DNA of 64,000 bases from Bacteroidales bacterium (GCA_017417315.1 JAFPZK010000029.1:1-64000), one strand, 5' to 3'; shown: positions 1-10,626, counted from the first letter of the stretch. Numbers and translations: made by a program. Notes: a model not told the origin generated them from the letters alone.

Positions 1-1986
1 ACCCGCAGGATATGAAGAAATTTCACCCATTTCAACGTGATACGTGGTGTATGCAGGATTGTTGAGAACCATTCCATGTTCTGAATCCAAATATTTCTTA
101 CATGAATCCAACGCCTTGTCAACCATGCCGTCTTCCAAACCGATACCCGCCATCGTACACCAGCCCTGACTTTCAATAAAGATTTTGCCTTCTTCGTTTT
201 CGTTAGAACCGATTTTGTTACCGTAAAAATCGTATGCACGCAAGTACCATTCGCCGTCCCAACCGTCTTTCTTAACGGCCTCAACCATCGAATCAACACA
301 TTTTTGAGCGCGGTTAGCCTCTTCCGTCTTGCCGATTTGTTTGCAAAGTTCTACGTAATCTTTTCCGCAGACAACAAACAAGCCCGCAATCATCAAAGAT
401 TCCGCCTTTGAACCTTCCGTCTTGTTTTCCGTCGTCTGGAAACTCTCGTTAGGATCCCATGAAAAACAGTTGAGGTTAAGACAGTCGTTCCAGTCAGCAC
501 GTCCGATTAACGGCAACAAATGAGGTCCGAGGTTTTCAACAACGTGGTTAAACGAAATTCTCAAATGCTCAAACAATGAAACTTCCGAACCTTCTTTGTT
601 GTCCCACGGCACTTGTTCGTCAAGGATTGAAAAATCTCCTGTCTCTTTAATATAAGCCACCGTTCCGAAAATCAACCACATCGGGTCATCGTTGAAACCG
701 CCTCCGATGTCATTGTTTCCGCGTTTTGTTAAAGGCTGATATTGATGATAACAACCTCCGTCAGGGAACTGTGTCGAAGCAATATCGATGATTCTTTGTC
801 TTGCTCTTGACGGTACTTGATGAACAAAGCCCACCAAATCCTGATTTGAATCCCTGAATCCCATTCCACGTCCGATACCGCTTTCAAAGAACGATGCCGA
901 ACGCGAGAAGTTAAAGGTTATCATACACTGATACTGATTCCAGATATTAACCATGCGGTCGAGTTTGTCGTTGCCCGACTTAACGGCGTATTTGTCCAAA
1001 AGCACGTCCCATGACTTTTTTAACTCATCAAAAGCAGCATCAACAGCCTCAACGGTTGAAAATCTTTCAATTACGGCTTTTGCTTTCGCCTTATTTAATA
1101 AGGTGCGGTCAGAAGCCTGAGAAGTGATTAACTCGCCTGATTTTTTGCGTGCGAGTTCCGCATCGTCGAATTTTTCGTTTTGGTCGTTTTCTACATAGCC
1201 CAAAAGGAAAACAAAATCTTTTGTCTCTCCTGCTTTTAACTCTATTTCGAGATAATGCGAAGCGATAGGCGACCAACCGTGAGCCAAAGAATTAGAAGGT
1301 TTGCCAGCCATAACGCATTGAGGAGCCTCAAAACCGTTATAAAGACCGATAAACGATTCTCTGTCAGTGTCATAACCCTGAACCGGAACATTTACGGAAT
1401 AATAAGCGTAATGATTTCTGCGCTCTTTGTATTCGGTTTTGTGATAAATTACCGAGCCGTCGATTTCAACTTCGCCGGTTGAGAAATTTCTCTGAAAATT
1501 CTCCATATCGGTTGCCGCGTTCCACAAACACCACTCTTCAAAAGAGAAAAGTTTTATTTTTTTGGTTTCGTTCGTGGTGTTTTTGATTGTCAGTTTCTGA
1601 ACCTCAGCCCAAGTTTTTAAAGGAACGAAAAACAAAACTTCGGCTTCGATACCGTTTTTAGCACCTTTTATTTTGGTGTAATTCATACCGTGACGGCACT
1701 CGTAGAAGTCGAGCGGAGTTTTGCAAGGTTTCCAACCCGGAGACCAAACCGTACCGTTATCGTTAATGTAGAAATAACGTCCGCCGTTGTCCATAGGCAC
1801 GCCGTTGTAACGGTAACGGGTTATGCGGCGGAATTTAGCGTCTTTATAAAAACTGTAACCGCCTGCGGTGTTAGAAATTAATGAAAAAAAGTCCTCATTG
1901 CCGAGATAATTAATCCAAGGCCAAGGAGTTGCGGGATTAGTGATGACATATTCCCTGTTTTGGTCGTCGAAATGTCCGAATTCCAT
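1..1986 (-). CDS. Cellobiose phosphorylase (GH94), 3' end cut off by window edge
   Basis: Phosphorolyses cellobiose to glucose 1-phosphate and glucose in the cytoplasm, saving one ATP per disaccharide. The 662 codons present start with MEFGHFDD and run collinearly with clostridial cellobiose phosphorylases as I remember them (about 810 residues). Matching blocks are [10 protein letters not shown] near the start, [32 protein letters not shown], and [12 protein letters not shown]. The last holds the DWND motif (D498, D501) that carries the catalytic acid. There is no signal peptide, consistent with a cytoplasmic enzyme acting on imported cellobiose. About 150 C-terminal residues lie outside the window. 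It has its own candidate promoter overlapping the serB terminator. The family also includes chitobiose and other phosphorylases, but the N-terminal signature favours cellobiose. Confidence 0.93.
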   Translation of the reverse strand, partial: MEFGHFDDQNREYVITNPATPWPWINYLGNEDFFSLISNTAGGYSFYKDAKFRRITRYRYNGVPMDNGGRYFYINDNGTVWSPGWKPCKTPLDFYECRHGMNYTKIKGAKNGIEAEVLFFVPLKTWAEVQKLTIKNTTNETKKIKLFSFEEWCLWNAATDMENFQRNFSTGEVEIDGSVIYHKTEYKERRNHYAYYSVNVPVQGYDTDRESFIGLYNGFEAPQCVMAGKPSNSLAHGWSPIASHYLEIELKAGETKDFVFLLGYVENDQNEKFDDAELARKKSGELITSQASDRTLLNKAKAKAVIERFSTVEAVDAAFDELKKSWDVLLDKYAVKSGNDKLDRMVNIWNQYQCMITFNFSRSASFFESGIGRGMGFRDSNQDLVGFVHQVPSRARQRIIDIASTQFPDGGCYHQYQPLTKRGNNDIGGGFNDDPMWLIFGTVAYIKETGDFSILDEQVPWDNKEGSEVSLFEHLRISFNHVVENLGPHLLPLIGRADWNDCLNLNCFSWDPNESFQTTENKTEGSKAESLMIAGLFVVCGKDYVELCKQIGKTEEANRAQKCVDSMVEAVKKDGWDGEWYLRAYDFYGNKIGSNENEEGKIFIESQGWCTMAGIGLEDGMVDKALDSCKKYLDSEHGMVLNNPAYTTYHVEMGEISSYPAG

Positions 1987-2025
1987 AAAAGTTTTTATTT
2001 AGTGTATTGAAAAAAATTAATTGCC

Positions 2026-2059
2026 CAAAGGTAAAAAGTTTTTTCGGAAAATATTCAAA
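2026..2059 (-). promoter_or_regulatory. Candidate promoter of the GH94 gene
   Basis: On the minus strand TACCTTTG (2026-2033) matches the Bacteroidota -7 box TAnnTTTG. A TTTG lies 22 bases upstream (2056-2059), slightly longer than the usual 19-20. It overlaps the serB terminator hairpin. Confidence 0.5.
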
Positions 2060-2076
2060 AAAATCCGAAAAAACTT
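2036..2076 (-). terminator. Terminator of serB
   Basis: Perfect 13-bp inverted repeat (arms 2036-2048 and 2064-2076, AAGTTTTTTCGGA and its complement) just downstream of the serB stop, followed on the minus strand by a short T run. Confidence 0.7.
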
Positions 2077-2084
2077 CTTAAAAA

Positions 2085-3314
2085 TTATTGAATATATGAA
2101 TCTTTGAAACCGAGCATATACAAAACGCCGTCAATTCCTATTGAAGAAAGTGATTGTTTTGCGTTTTCTTTTACTTTCGGTTTTGCGTGATAAGCAATAC
2201 CAAGACCTGCAAGATTCAACATCGGTAAATCGTTAGCACCGTCGCCGACTGCTATAACCTGCTGTAAATCAAGATTTTCGATTTGCGCTATAAGTCTCAA
2301 CAATTCTGCTTTACGTTTACCGTCAACGATGTCACCGACATAATTTCCGGTTAATTTGCCGTCTTTGATTTCCAGTTCGTTAGCGTAAACGAAATCTATT
2401 CCGAATTGTTGTTTGAGATAATTACCGAAATAAGTGAAACCTCCCGAAAGAATTGCGATTTTATAACCGTATTGTTTCAAGATTTTCAGCGTTCTTGCAA
2501 CGCCTTCCGTAATAGGCAGATTTTCAGCGATTTCTTTCATAACGCTTTCGTCCAAGCCTTTCAAAAGAGAAACTCTGCGTTTGAAACTTTCGCAAAAATC
2601 TATTTCGCCCCTCATCGCCGATTCGGTGATTGCTTTTACCTCATCGCCGACACCCGCACGCATTGCAAGTTCGTCAATAACCTCGGTCTGAATAAGAGTC
2701 GAGTCCATATCAAAACATATCAGACGGCGGTTTCTGCGGAAAAGATTGTCCTCTTGAAACGAAATGTCATAACCCATTTCCTGCGAAATCCGCATAAATT
2801 CGCTGTGAAGATAAGGACGGTCTTTCGGCGTACCGCGCACTGACATTTCTACGCAGGCACGGGTTTTGCCCTGTTCTTCGCTGTTTTTAAGCGGAACACG
2901 TCCCGTAAGACGGGTTATTGCATCAATATTAAGACCTTGCTCTGCCAAAACCTTTGACACTTCGGCAATTAAGCCCGCAGAAATATTTCTTCCAAGAAGT
3001 GTTACGATGTAACGGTTTTTGCCTTGAAGCGAAACCCAGCGGTTATATTCATCAAACGAAACAGGCGAAAAACGCACCTGAACACCAAGTTCACACGACT
3101 TGAAAAGCATTTCTTTCAAGATGTTACCGGAGTCTTTTTGCGAGGCAATAAACATTATGCCAAGCGACAAAGAATTATGTATATCCGCTTGACCGATGTC
3201 AAGAATAGTTGCGTTATATTTTGCGATAATCGCTGAAAGGCACGATGTTAAACCGGGTTTGTCTTCGCCGGTAATCGAAGCCATAATAATTTCTTGTCCT
3301 TCAAAAGTTTCCAT
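2085..3314 (-). CDS. serB: Phosphoserine phosphatase SerB with N-terminal ACT domains
   Basis: Last step of serine synthesis: hydrolyses phosphoserine to serine in the cytoplasm. The 409-residue protein is long for SerB. Residues about 8-180 form two ACT-like regulatory domains (ITGEDKPGLTSCLSAIIAKY, then VTLLGRNISAGLIAEVSKVL). The HAD domain follows, with the DxDST motif (D202 nucleophile, D204), motif II ILSGG and motif III GDGANDLPML. This two-ACT arrangement is usual in Bacteroidota SerB and suggests feedback by an amino acid. It is a single gene with a terminator behind it. The start at 3314 places few residues before the first ACT strand. Confidence 0.95.
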   Translation of the reverse strand: METFEGQEIIMASITGEDKPGLTSCLSAIIAKYNATILDIGQADIHNSLSLGIMFIASQKDSGNILKEMLFKSCELGVQVRFSPVSFDEYNRWVSLQGKNRYIVTLLGRNISAGLIAEVSKVLAEQGLNIDAITRLTGRVPLKNSEEQGKTRACVEMSVRGTPKDRPYLHSEFMRISQEMGYDISFQEDNLFRRNRRLICFDMDSTLIQTEVIDELAMRAGVGDEVKAITESAMRGEIDFCESFKRRVSLLKGLDESVMKEIAENLPITEGVARTLKILKQYGYKIAILSGGFTYFGNYLKQQFGIDFVYANELEIKDGKLTGNYVGDIVDGKRKAELLRLIAQIENLDLQQVIAVGDGANDLPMLNLAGLGIAYHAKPKVKENAKQSLSSIGIDGVLYMLGFKDSYIQ

Positions 3315-3343
3315 TAAATAGTGTGCTTATTAAAATTTGTTTG

Positions 3344-3351
3344 CAAAAATA
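3344..3351 (-). promoter_or_regulatory. Candidate -7 box of serB
   Basis: TATTTTTG on the minus strand, about 30 bases before the serB start; no convincing TTTG at the -33 position. Confidence 0.4.
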
Positions 3352-3361
3352 ACAAAAAAAA

Positions 3362-3393
3362 TTTGGAAAATTTGTTTATAATTGTTAAATTTG
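3362..3393 (+). promoter_or_regulatory. Promoter of the 3443 lipoprotein gene
   Basis: TTTG (3362-3365), 20 bases, then TAAATTTG (3386-3393), matching the Bacteroidota sigma factor pattern; lies about 50 bases before the start codon. Confidence 0.65.
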
Positions 3394-3442
3394 CCGTGGC
3401 TTTTCAAAGCAAATATTAATTAATTAAAAAAATTAAAACAAG

Positions 3443-3823
3443 ATGAAAAAAATTATTTCTTTATGCGCGATGTTAGTAATGGTATTGACCGTTACATTTT
3501 CGCTCAACAGTTGCAGCAGTATTACAGTTGGTTCAGCAATCGGAGAACTCAGTGCTCAGTGTCCTATGGATATGGGCGATGGAATGACAATGACAGCAGC
3601 CGAGATTGTTAACGGCGATGCCGTAATAAGTGTTAATGCACCCTCACTTAGTGCAGAGGCTTTGAATGCAAATATGAGTGCTGTAAAAGCAAACCTCATT
3701 AACATGTTTAAATCAGATGCAGAAGTTGCAAACGTTTTTAAAGATTCTGACACAAAAATTATTTACCGTTATAAATGCGGCGACGGTGATGTTGAAATCG
3801 TAATATCTCCGAGTGAACTCTAA
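3443..3823 (+). CDS. Small putative lipoprotein of unknown function
   Basis: A 126-residue protein I do not recognise. It opens with a typical export signal (MKKIISLCAMLVMVLTVTFS) and a possible lipobox ending in LNSC at about residues 21-24, so it is probably a lipidated periplasmic or outer-membrane protein. The mature part contains CPMDMGDGMTM and later CGDGDVEIVI, with two further cysteines that could pair. It has its own promoter and shares a bidirectional terminator with the convergent lipoprotein gene at 3880-5121. No function can be assigned from the sequence. Confidence 0.75.
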   Translation: MKKIISLCAMLVMVLTVTFSLNSCSSITVGSAIGELSAQCPMDMGDGMTMTAAEIVNGDAVISVNAPSLSAEALNANMSAVKANLINMFKSDAEVANVFKDSDTKIIYRYKCGDGDVEIVISPSEL

Positions 3824-3840
3824 TTCACACAAAAAGAAAT

Positions 3841-3876
3841 AAAAAAGTCCGTAAGAAAATTCTTGCGGACTTTTTT
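3841..3876. terminator. Bidirectional terminator between two lipoprotein genes
   Basis: A 17-bp arm hairpin with a GTCCG(T/C)AAGAA core, flanked by A6 on the left and T6 on the right, so it can stop transcription from either side of this convergent pair. Confidence 0.85.
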
Positions 3877-3879
3877 ATT

Positions 3880-5121
3880 CTATTTCACTTTTTTCAGCAT
3901 TTCGTCAACGGTTTTAAAAACCATTTCTTCTTCTTGTCCGTTAACAACAATGCCTTTGTCTGTCGTAACATTCTCCATTTTCAGTTTAGAAATATTTTCA
4001 GAACAGTCAAAATTGATTGCAGCATCGGCTTCTCCCTTGGTAACGGAAACGTTTTTCATCGTCAAAACGGCATCACAACCGATAAAAAGCGAATTTGCAC
4101 CCGATTTTCCGGCATTAACGATATTGAAGTTTTCAAAAACGTTGTCCTTTTCGTTAGCCTCGTAACGGACTCCTTCCCAATATCCGGCTTTATCTTCCAA
4201 ACCGTCAAAAACTACCGGCTCAGAGTCTGTACCTTGAATTTTTACGATAGCCTCACCGCTCATTGAGCAACCCGTATTGCGGTTAAACAGAAATTTCACA
4301 CCCGGCTCAATAGTTACGGTTACGCGGTTGTAAATTTCAAAACCGTCGTTGAAAAAATACGGAACGGCAGTTTTATGAACAGCATACTTAAAATTATCAT
4401 CACCGAAATAACGGTCTTCACAGAAGATGACGTTTTGGGCGTTGCTTTCAAAAACGTTGCCTGCACCTATGCCGTTAAGTTTACTATTATTGGCGATAAC
4501 AAGCGGATATTGTTTGCAGTTTTTCATAGTGTTGTTTTCAAAAGCAGTGAGTTTTCCGTCCGAGGCAACAGAAATTCCGTTTTCGTTTGCGCCGTCAATA
4601 GTGCAGTTTTTGACAGAAACTGTACCGGCAATATCAAGAACGTTAGAGCCTGCACCGCCGTTTTTAAACTCCACAAACTCTAAGGCATTGTCAGAACGGG
4701 TTGAGCGGATGCTGAGGTTTCCCCACGCTCCTACGTTTTGATTGTTTAACGGACAGGTTAAAACAATGGGTTTGTCTTTTGTTCCCTGCATTTTAATACC
4801 CGCATTTTCGCCGACATAAATATGACCGTCAACGCCTGAAAACATGATAGTTACTCCCGGTTCAACGGTTACGAGCGAATTGCCGTCAAGAAAAACCGCG
4901 CCTTCAACGATATAATCAACGGGAAGTCCGAGGTCTTTCCAAGTAACGTTTTCGTTGATAGCACCGCTGATAGTTACCTGATTACCGCCGCCCGAAATGG
5001 GTTTGTTTTCAGTTGTTTCTGACTGAGTTTCAGGCTTTTGAGGATTGTTTTGATTATTGTTTGAGCCGCCACATGAGGCTAAAACAATAGCGGAGACCGC
5101 AAAAAAGATTGTTTTTTTCAT
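3880..5121 (-). CDS. Putative beta-helix lipoprotein
   Basis: I place the start at 5121 (413 residues), where MKKTIFFAVSAIVLASCGG gives a clear lipoprotein signal with lipobox LASC; an upstream in-frame start would bury it behind 31 unrelated residues. After a low-complexity N/Q/T/E-rich spacer, the body has irregular repeats such as VTVEPGVTIMFSG, VTIEPGVKFLFNR, CTIDGANENGISVASDGKL and LEFVEFKNGGAGSN. These resemble right-handed parallel beta-helix surface proteins with paired 'GVTIxF' blocks. No catalytic motif of polysaccharide lyases was seen. It is probably an outer-membrane-anchored binding or structural protein; the ligand is unknown. Confidence 0.75.
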   Translation of the reverse strand: MKKTIFFAVSAIVLASCGGSNNNQNNPQKPETQSETTENKPISGGGNQVTISGAINENVTWKDLGLPVDYIVEGAVFLDGNSLVTVEPGVTIMFSGVDGHIYVGENAGIKMQGTKDKPIVLTCPLNNQNVGAWGNLSIRSTRSDNALEFVEFKNGGAGSNVLDIAGTVSVKNCTIDGANENGISVASDGKLTAFENNTMKNCKQYPLVIANNSKLNGIGAGNVFESNAQNVIFCEDRYFGDDNFKYAVHKTAVPYFFNDGFEIYNRVTVTIEPGVKFLFNRNTGCSMSGEAIVKIQGTDSEPVVFDGLEDKAGYWEGVRYEANEKDNVFENFNIVNAGKSGANSLFIGCDAVLTMKNVSVTKGEADAAINFDCSENISKLKMENVTTDKGIVVNGQEEEMVFKTVDEMLKKVK

Positions 5122-5277
5122 TATCAATGAGTTTTTAAAAAAAGTTAATAAATTTTCAGCGTAAAGATTATGAATATTTTTGATTACGGGGACAAAAAAT
5201 ACGATAATTAACAATTAATTAATATTAGAGAAAACAAATAGTTTTTTTGCATTAATCCGTTTACGGAAAAAGTTTTG

Positions 5278-5285
5278 TAATTTTG
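5278..5285 (+). promoter_or_regulatory. -7 box of the malic enzyme gene
   Basis: TAATTTTG followed by CAGCG, 33 bases before the start codon. The -33 box is weak, so this is a partial promoter match. Confidence 0.55.
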
Positions 5286-5317
5286 CAGCGGAAAAAAAAC
5301 TAATACGTTAAGAAAAA

Positions 5318-7597
5318 ATGGCAAAAATAACGAAAGAAGCGGCTTTGCGCTATCATAGCGAAGGCCGCCCGGGAAAAATCGAAGTCGTTCCTACCAAACC
5401 GTACAGAACGCAAACTGACCTTTCACTCGCTTACTCGCCCGGAGTTGCAGAGCCGTGTCTCGAAATTCAGAAAAACCCCGACGACGCGTACAAATATACC
5501 GATAAAGGTAACCTCGTCGCAGTAATTTCAAACGGTACTGCCGTACTCGGTCTCGGCGATATAGGCGCGGTCAGCGGTAAACCCGTTATGGAAGGTAAAG
5601 GCTTGCTTTTCAAAATTTATGGCGGTATTGACGTTTTCGACATCGAAGTAAACGAAAAAGACCCCGAAAAATTTATTCAGGCGGTAAAAGCCATCGCCCC
5701 GACTTTCGGCGGTATCAACCTCGAAGACATCAAAGCACCCGAATGTTTTGAAATCGAACGCCGCTTGAAAGAAGAACTCGACATTCCCGTTATGCACGAC
5801 GACCAGCACGGAACGGCGATTATCTCGTCAGCAGGTCTTATAAACGCTTTAGAAGTCGCCGGCAAAAAAATCGAAGACGTTAAAATCGTCGTTAACGGTG
5901 CAGGTGCTGCGGCAATTTCGTGTACGAAACTTTACGTTTCGCTCGGCGCAAAAGTCGAAAACATCGTAATGCTTGACTCAAAAGGCGTTATCACCGACGA
6001 CAGAGAAAATCTAACACCTGAGAAAAAATTCTTCGCAACCTCACGCCGCGATATTCACACCTTGGAAGAGGCAATCAAAGGTGCTGATGTTTTCTTGGGA
6101 TTGTCAAAAGGTAATATTTTAACTCAGGATATGGTTCGTTCGATGGCTAAAAACCCGATTGTTTTCGCCCTCGCTAACCCCGTTCCTGAAATCACTTACG
6201 AAGACGCAATGGCTTCACGTCCCGACGTGTTAATGTCCACAGGCAGAAGCGATTATCCTAACCAAATCAACAACGTTATCGGTTTCCCGTATATTTTCAG
6301 AGGTGCGTTGGACGTTGCAGCAACGGCTATCAACGAAGAGATGAAACTCGCAGCCGTTTACGCTATTGCAAACCTCGCAAAACAAAGAGTTCCCGATGTC
6401 GTTAACAAGGTTTATAACGTTAACAATTTGACTTTCGGTCCGTCATATTTCATTCCGAAACCCGTTGATCCGAGGCTTATTACGGAAGTTTCGTCTGCCG
6501 TTGCAAAAGCCGCAATCGAGTCCGGCGTAGCAAGAAAGAAAATCGAAGACTGGGACGCTTACCGTCAGCACTTAAAAGAGTTAATGGGTTATGAATCAAA
6601 ACTTTCGGCTCAACTTTTCAACATTGCAAAACAAAATCCGCAAAAAGTTGTTTTCGCCGAAGGTATTCACCCCTCAATGATGAAAGCCGCAGTTGAAGCC
6701 AAAAACGAAGGCATCTGCTATCCGATACTTCTTGGTAACACTGAGAAAATCAACAAGATAGCCGAAGAACTCGAACTCAACCTCGACGGTATCGAAATCA
6801 TCAACCTCCGTGCCGACCGTGAAGCCGACCGCCGCGAACGTTACGCAAAAATCCTTACGGAAAAACGTCAGCGTCAAGGTATGACTTTTCAGGAGGCTAA
6901 CGACAAGATGTTCGACCGTAACTATTTCGGTATGATGATGGTTGAAACCGGCGATGCAGACGCTTTTATAACAGGCGTTTACACCCGTTACCGCGACACG
7001 ATTCAGGTTGCAAAAGACGTTATCGGAATCCGTGAAGGTTTCAATCATTTCGGCACAATGCACATTTTGAACTCCGAAAAAGGTACATTCTTCTTGGCTG
7101 ACACATTGATTAACCGTCACCCGGACGTTGACACTTTGGTTGACACTGCAAAATTAGCGGTTCACACGGTTAAATTCTTCAACAATGAACCCGTTATCGC
7201 AATGCTTTCATACTCTAACTTCGGTGCTGACGAGGTCGGAACTCCGGCAACCGTTCATCAGGCTGTTGAAATTCTGCACAGAGAAATGCCCGAAATTGAC
7301 ATCGACGGCGAAATGCAGGTTAACTTTGCAATCGACGACGAACTCCGCGACAAAACGTTCCCGTTCAATAGGCTCAAAGGTAAAGTTGTTAACACTTTGA
7401 TTTTCCCGAACTTAGGAAGCGCAAACACAAGTTACAAGATGTTAGCGGCAATGAACAAAAACGTTGAACTTATCGGTCCTATTCAAATGGGCTTGAACAA
7501 ACCGATTCACTTTATTGATTTTGAAAGTTCGGTTAACGATATTGTCAACATTGTTGCCGTTGCGGTTATCGACGCAATCACTGAAAAACAGAAATAA
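5318..7597 (+). CDS. maeB: NADP-type malic enzyme with phosphotransacetylase-like domain
   Basis: Oxidatively decarboxylates malate to pyruvate with reduction of NAD(P). The 759 residues match the usual MaeB length. The malic N-terminal domain (about 15-155) contains [15 protein letters not shown]. The dinucleotide-binding domain (about 160-400) contains [15 protein letters not shown] near residue 190. The C-terminal third (about 425-755) is phosphate-acetyltransferase-like ([19 protein letters not shown], then [16 protein letters not shown]). In this family that domain is regulatory and usually lacks transacetylase activity. The gene is monocistronic, with its own -7 box and a strong terminator. 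Confidence 0.96.
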   Translation: MAKITKEAALRYHSEGRPGKIEVVPTKPYRTQTDLSLAYSPGVAEPCLEIQKNPDDAYKYTDKGNLVAVISNGTAVLGLGDIGAVSGKPVMEGKGLLFKIYGGIDVFDIEVNEKDPEKFIQAVKAIAPTFGGINLEDIKAPECFEIERRLKEELDIPVMHDDQHGTAIISSAGLINALEVAGKKIEDVKIVVNGAGAAAISCTKLYVSLGAKVENIVMLDSKGVITDDRENLTPEKKFFATSRRDIHTLEEAIKGADVFLGLSKGNILTQDMVRSMAKNPIVFALANPVPEITYEDAMASRPDVLMSTGRSDYPNQINNVIGFPYIFRGALDVAATAINEEMKLAAVYAIANLAKQRVPDVVNKVYNVNNLTFGPSYFIPKPVDPRLITEVSSAVAKAAIESGVARKKIEDWDAYRQHLKELMGYESKLSAQLFNIAKQNPQKVVFAEGIHPSMMKAAVEAKNEGICYPILLGNTEKINKIAEELELNLDGIEIINLRADREADRRERYAKILTEKRQRQGMTFQEANDKMFDRNYFGMMMVETGDADAFITGVYTRYRDTIQVAKDVIGIREGFNHFGTMHILNSEKGTFFLADTLINRHPDVDTLVDTAKLAVHTVKFFNNEPVIAMLSYSNFGADEVGTPATVHQAVEILHREMPEIDIDGEMQVNFAIDDELRDKTFPFNRLKGKVVNTLIFPNLGSANTSYKMLAAMNKNVELIGPIQMGLNKPIHFIDFESSVNDIVNIVAVAVIDAITEKQK

Positions 7598-7604
7598 ATC
7601 ATAA

Positions 7605-7640
7605 TAAAAAAATTGCCGGATAAGTCCGGCAATTTTTTTT
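7605..7640 (+). terminator. Terminator of maeB
   Basis: Hairpin ATTGCCGGA-TAAG-TCCGGCAAT, preceded by an A run and followed by eight T, right after the maeB stop. Confidence 0.9.
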
Positions 7641-7661
7641 TGCACACTTTTTGATAAAAAA

Positions 7662-7693
7662 TTTGTAGGAATAAAAAAAAGTTTTTATCTTTC
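7662..7693 (+). promoter_or_regulatory. Promoter of the chemoreceptor gene
   Basis: TTTG (7662-7665), 20 bases, TATCTTTC (7686-7693); one mismatch to TAnnTTTG. Confidence 0.55.
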
Positions 7694-7725
7694 AACCGTA
7701 TTTTTAACCCTAAGATTAAAGTATT

Positions 7726-9561
7726 ATGAAATTATTCGACAGGAGTAAATTGACCGCGAGACAATATATGAACGGTTGGCTGATTTTTTTCGGCATTATG
7801 GCAATTATAGTTGTTGCTTTTCCCGTAAGATTGGCGATTAAGAAACAACTCGGCGACAGTATCGAACAAACGGCTATTTCAGACCTTAAAGCAGCAACGG
7901 AGAAGGTTGCTCTTTTGACTGATTGGTGCGATGAGCGTCATAAGCACATAATCGGTGCCGCTGAATCATATTTTAAATTGAAAGGCGGCATCACAGAGTC
8001 CGGCGGTCTCTGGCAAACCGGCGGTGAAGTCATCAACGATAACGCCGGAATGTTGAAAGGATGGGCTGATATTGTCCCCGGTAACGATTTTATCGTTTAT
8101 CAAAAAACTTCTAACGGATATTCTGCAATAGCCTCAACGAGAAATCTTAATAACAAACAACTCGCAGATAACCGCATTACGGAAACAATCAACGGAAACG
8201 GCATCTTTTATGACCACACAATGTTAGACGGAGTGCCTTTTATCGTAACCGTAAAACCATTGTATATCAACGGTGAACTAAAAGGTGCGCTTTTAACCGG
8301 TCGTGATGAAACAATGATTAAAGAAAACAACGAGGCGATGACCTCTTCTCAATTTCTCTCTAACGGTTTCGTTATTTGGACAAAAGACCCGAATTTTTGC
8401 TTAGTAGTGCCGGCAGGAATGGAAAAAAACTGGGCAAAAATGCCTGATGACGTTTATAAAGAAATGACCCGCCACAAAGACGGAAAAATTCACACTATGG
8501 ATTTTTCGTATTTGAACACGGATTATGAAATGGTATTTTTGTACAGCGAAAAAGTATTTTCATACATACAGTTTATTTATCCGCTTTCTGACAAATATGC
8601 GGCAGTTAGACCGATTTTGTTGCCGATGGTATTTTCGCTTTTGTTGCTTTTCGGTTTGATTATAATAATTACAAACCGTTTTATCAACCGTGTGCTTTGG
8701 CATGTCGGCGGCGAACCGAAATTTGTAAAAGTCTTAGTTGACAAAATAGCAACAGGCGATATGAGCGGAGTTTTGAGCCTGAGAGAGGATAAAACAAGCG
8801 GTATTTTAAGGTCAGTTTATCAAATGGCTGAAAGTTTAAAGAACGTTTTAACGGAAATTTATGACGGGGCAAACCGCTTGCAGACTTCAAGTTCGGAAAT
8901 AACGAGAACTACTCAAACGCTTTCTGAAAACGCAAATCAGCAAGCCTCTAACGCTGACAGTATCGTTCAGTCCGTTACGGAAATTACCGACGAGGTTGTA
9001 CGCAATGCCGAATTAGCGGTTCAAGCGGAAAAAATTACTCAAAAAGTTACTTCCGATGTTAACGAAATCAAACATGCTCAGGATTTGAGTTACAATGCCG
9101 TTAAAGATATTTCGGAAAAGATTAACATTATCAACGACATAGCGTTTCAGACTAACATTTTGGCACTTAACGCAGCAGTTGAAGCAGCCCGCGCCGGCGA
9201 ACACGGAAAAGGTTTCGCTGTTGTCGCCTCCGAAATCCGCAAACTCGCCGAAAAAAGTAAAAATTCCGCTAACGACATCATTGACGGCGCACAAAAAAGC
9301 GTTAACGCAACGGCAAAGTCTACTCAACTGATTAACAACATTTTACCCGACATTAACGAATGTGTTGCCTTGATTGAAAAGGTTGAAAACTCGGCTGACA
9401 ATCAGAAAACGACTGTCCAGATGATTGATATGTCGGTAAAACAACTTAACGAGGCTATTCAGGGCAATGCTTCGGCAAGCGAAGAACTCGCAGGCAGCGC
9501 ACAAGAGTTGAATTCCGAGGCTGAAAACTTCAAAAACAGCACAAGCGTGTTTAAATTTTAA
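7726..9561 (+). CDS. Methyl-accepting chemotaxis protein (Cache-type sensor)
   Basis: A 611-residue membrane chemoreceptor. TM1 is at about residues 15-38 ([18 protein letters not shown]). An extracytoplasmic region of about 250 residues with Cache-like features follows. TM2 is at about 295-318 (a run of [12 protein letters not shown]), then a linker and the long helical signalling domain. The hairpin tip near residues 470-495 contains [19 protein letters not shown], the most conserved MCP segment, which contacts CheA and CheW. No pentapeptide tether for CheR/CheB is visible at the C-terminus (NSTSVFKF). It has its own promoter. No cheA, cheW or flagellar gene is in the window. The ligand cannot be told from sequence. 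Confidence 0.93.
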   Translation: MKLFDRSKLTARQYMNGWLIFFGIMAIIVVAFPVRLAIKKQLGDSIEQTAISDLKAATEKVALLTDWCDERHKHIIGAAESYFKLKGGITESGGLWQTGGEVINDNAGMLKGWADIVPGNDFIVYQKTSNGYSAIASTRNLNNKQLADNRITETINGNGIFYDHTMLDGVPFIVTVKPLYINGELKGALLTGRDETMIKENNEAMTSSQFLSNGFVIWTKDPNFCLVVPAGMEKNWAKMPDDVYKEMTRHKDGKIHTMDFSYLNTDYEMVFLYSEKVFSYIQFIYPLSDKYAAVRPILLPMVFSLLLLFGLIIIITNRFINRVLWHVGGEPKFVKVLVDKIATGDMSGVLSLREDKTSGILRSVYQMAESLKNVLTEIYDGANRLQTSSSEITRTTQTLSENANQQASNADSIVQSVTEITDEVVRNAELAVQAEKITQKVTSDVNEIKHAQDLSYNAVKDISEKINIINDIAFQTNILALNAAVEAARAGEHGKGFAVVASEIRKLAEKSKNSANDIIDGAQKSVNATAKSTQLINNILPDINECVALIEKVENSADNQKTTVQMIDMSVKQLNEAIQGNASASEELAGSAQELNSEAENFKNSTSVFKF

Positions 9562-9609
9562 GAAAAAAGCCGAAAAAAATGCTTTTTTATTAAAAAAAAT
9601 GCGATAAAT

Positions 9610-9640
9610 ATTGCATTGTAAAAATAAATGTGTATATTTG
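9610..9640 (+). promoter_or_regulatory. Promoter of the H1-like gene
   Basis: ATTG (9610-9613), 19 bases, TATATTTG (9633-9640). It shows that the ATG at 9630 lies inside the promoter and cannot be the start. Confidence 0.65.
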
Positions 9641-9686
9641 CAGCGCATATAAGCAAATTTTTAATTTTTTTAAAACATCAAAAAAA

Positions 9687-9869
9687 ATGGAAGAAGTAGC
9701 AAAATTAGTTGCAGACTTGAAAGCTCAATTTGAGGCTTTCGCAAAAGATGCAGATGCTTTGGTTAACGCTAACAACAAGACTGCCGGTGCAAGAGCACGT
9801 AAGGTATCTTTGGAAATGGATAAACTTACGAAAGAATTCCGTAAAAAATCTATCGAAGCGACAAAGTAA
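9687..9869 (+). CDS. Histone H1-like small DNA-binding protein
   Basis: A 60-residue protein starting MEEVAKLVADLKAQFEAFAK, with the block GARARKVSLEMDKLTKEFRKKS typical of the short 'histone H1' proteins of Bacteroidota. It is probably a nucleoid-associated protein. The start at 9687 is chosen because the -7 box ends at 9640 and an earlier in-frame ATG (9630) overlaps it. The protein is predicted to be two or three helices with lysine/arginine at the C-terminal end. It has its own promoter and a terminator shared with lrgB. The DNA-binding role comes from family naming, not from a recognisable DNA-binding fold. Confidence 0.88.
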   Translation: MEEVAKLVADLKAQFEAFAKDADALVNANNKTAGARARKVSLEMDKLTKEFRKKSIEATK

Positions 9870-9883
9870 TCATTCCTAAAATT

Positions 9884-9923
9884 AAAAATGCCGTCCGAAA
9901 AAAAGTTTTTAGACGGCATTTTT
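9884..9923. terminator. Bidirectional terminator between the H1-like gene and lrgB
   Basis: Arms AAAAATGCCGTC (9884-9895) and complement (9912-9923) around a 16-base loop, with A and T runs at both ends; serves the convergent pair. Confidence 0.85.
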
Positions 9924-9930
9924 TATTACA

Positions 9931-10626
9931 CTATACCATTCCTAACATCCGCAGTATTATTTGCGTACAAGCGGCTGTAAATATGCCGTTTAGAGTTAAA
10001 CCTAAACTTGAATACGCTCCGTAATGATAGCCGACTTCCAAGGCTTTTGACGTGCCTACCGCATGGGCTGCCATTCCGATTGCGAGACTTTGTGAAATAG
10101 GATTTGTTACCCCGCACCATTGCAAAATTTTGAAACCGAACATTCCGCCGAATATTCCCGTAAAAACAACGGCAACCGTAGTTAAAGATTCTATTCCGCC
10201 TAAAATTCGTGTAATTTCCATTGCTATCGGCGTAGTTACCGATTTGCTTGCAAGAGAAAGCGATACTTCCCTACTTGCTCCTAAAATGTTAGCAAATACA
10301 ACCACCGAAATAACCCCTAAAACACACCCCACGAATGACGATGCAATTAGCGGAAAAATCTGTTTCTTAATTGACGTAAGTTGTTTGTACAGAGGCACTC
10401 CCAAAGCGACAACCGCCGGTTTGAGCCAAAATTCTATCATTTGTCCCGATTCGTGATAAGTTTCGTAATCAATACCGAAAACTTCGAGATAAACGATTAT
10501 CAATGTGATACTTATCAGCAGAGGATTCAACAAAACGGAATTTGTTTTCTTTTGAAGCAGTTTTGCTAAATAGTAAAACGCAAATGTTATAAAAACCAAT
10601 ACAAAACTATTTTTCAGAAGTTCCAT
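9931..10626 (-). CDS. lrgB: LrgB/CidB family membrane protein
   Basis: A 231-residue hydrophobic inner-membrane protein with six or more predicted segments. The family signature SVTTPIAMEI is followed by GMFGFKILQWCGV and IGMAAHAVGTSKALE. LrgB/CidB proteins work with small holin-like LrgA/CidA partners; proposed roles are control of murein hydrolase activity, cell lysis and export of pyruvate or related metabolites. The start codon lies inside the lrgA gene (20-base overlap), indicating translational coupling. The physiological role in Bacteroidota is not settled. Confidence 0.92.
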   Translation of the reverse strand: MELLKNSFVLVFITFAFYYLAKLLQKKTNSVLLNPLLISITLIIVYLEVFGIDYETYHESGQMIEFWLKPAVVALGVPLYKQLTSIKKQIFPLIASSFVGCVLGVISVVVFANILGASREVSLSLASKSVTTPIAMEITRILGGIESLTTVAVVFTGIFGGMFGFKILQWCGVTNPISQSLAIGMAAHAVGTSKALEVGYHYGAYSSLGLTLNGIFTAACTQIILRMLGMV

